Made by a program: the position numbers and the translations under genes. The notes below the pieces were generated by a model. It was given only the letters and a program-made list of their open reading frames with translations. It made no database searches and was not told the origin of the DNA. A stretch of 6,460 nt of DNA from Ignavibacteria bacterium (GTDB lineage Bacteria > Bacteroidota > Ignavibacteria > Ignavibacteriales > Melioribacteraceae). Within the stretch, counting starts at the first letter, position 1; every line of letters starts with the position of its first letter. Below are positions 1-6,460 of the stretch, one piece after another. Location of the stretch: NCBI GenBank assembly GCA_003233295.1, contig QILJ01000151.1, positions 1 to 6,460 of the forward strand, given 5' to 3'.

Positions 1-4048
<4,048 letters not shown>

Positions 4049-4078
<30 letters not shown>

Positions 4079-4117
4079 TTGATTTCCCACCAGAAGATGT
4101 ATTCACAATTTTTAATA
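4049..4117. other. Short intergenic spacer between tandem GH2 genes
   Basis: AT-rich spacer of about 69 bp between the TAA of the upstream gene and the probable TTG start of the downstream gene. I see no G+C-rich stem followed by T residues on the minus strand, so no intrinsic terminator, and no convincing promoter. The only near-ribosome-binding sequence is a weak gcgga about 8 bases before the TTG. The lack of a terminator supports read-through and an operon. Confidence 0.6.

Positions 4118-6460
<2,343 letters not shown>

Overview
The window is AT-rich DNA (roughly one third G+C by eye) with all coding on the minus strand. It holds two large tandem paralogous genes separated by only about 69 bp. 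Both encode LacZ-type glycoside hydrolase family 2 (GH2) enzymes with a long extra C-terminal region: two chitobiase-C-terminal/Fn3-associated repeats followed by a PA14 domain. Low G+C, abundant Lys, Asn and Ile, a signal peptide that appears to end before Gln-Gln, no clear Shine-Dalgarno sequences and modular secreted GH2 enzymes together suggest a member of the Bacteroidota/Ignavibacteria (FCB) group. This is inference; no taxonomic marker gene is present.

Reading in the direction of transcription (right to left): positions 6460 to 4118 carry the C-terminal 780 codons and stop of the upstream gene, whose N-terminal and catalytic portion lies beyond the right edge. A 69-bp spacer (4117 to 4049) follows. 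The downstream gene then runs from a probable TTG start at 4048 to the left edge. It stays open for 1,349 codons with no in-frame stop, and comparison with its paralogue suggests only about a dozen codons are missing. This gene is easy to overlook because its stop lies outside the window and its likely start is not ATG.

The downstream protein has a signal peptide and the full five-domain LacZ core: sugar-binding domain, Ig-like domain, TIM barrel, domain 4 and beta-galactosidase small-chain domain. The Glu acid/base, the Glu nucleophile and a Glu-X-His metal motif are all recognisable. It therefore looks like an active exported beta-glycosidase, with the PA14 and Fn3-associated modules probably serving carbohydrate or surface binding. 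The two copies share well over half their residues in the overlap but differ in loops around the active site, so they may act on different linkages or oligosaccharides of one polysaccharide. Tight same-strand packing suggests one transcript. I see no RNA genes, CRISPR, mobile elements or wholly new system; the interest lies in the duplication, the divergent substrate loops and the unusual C-terminal architecture.
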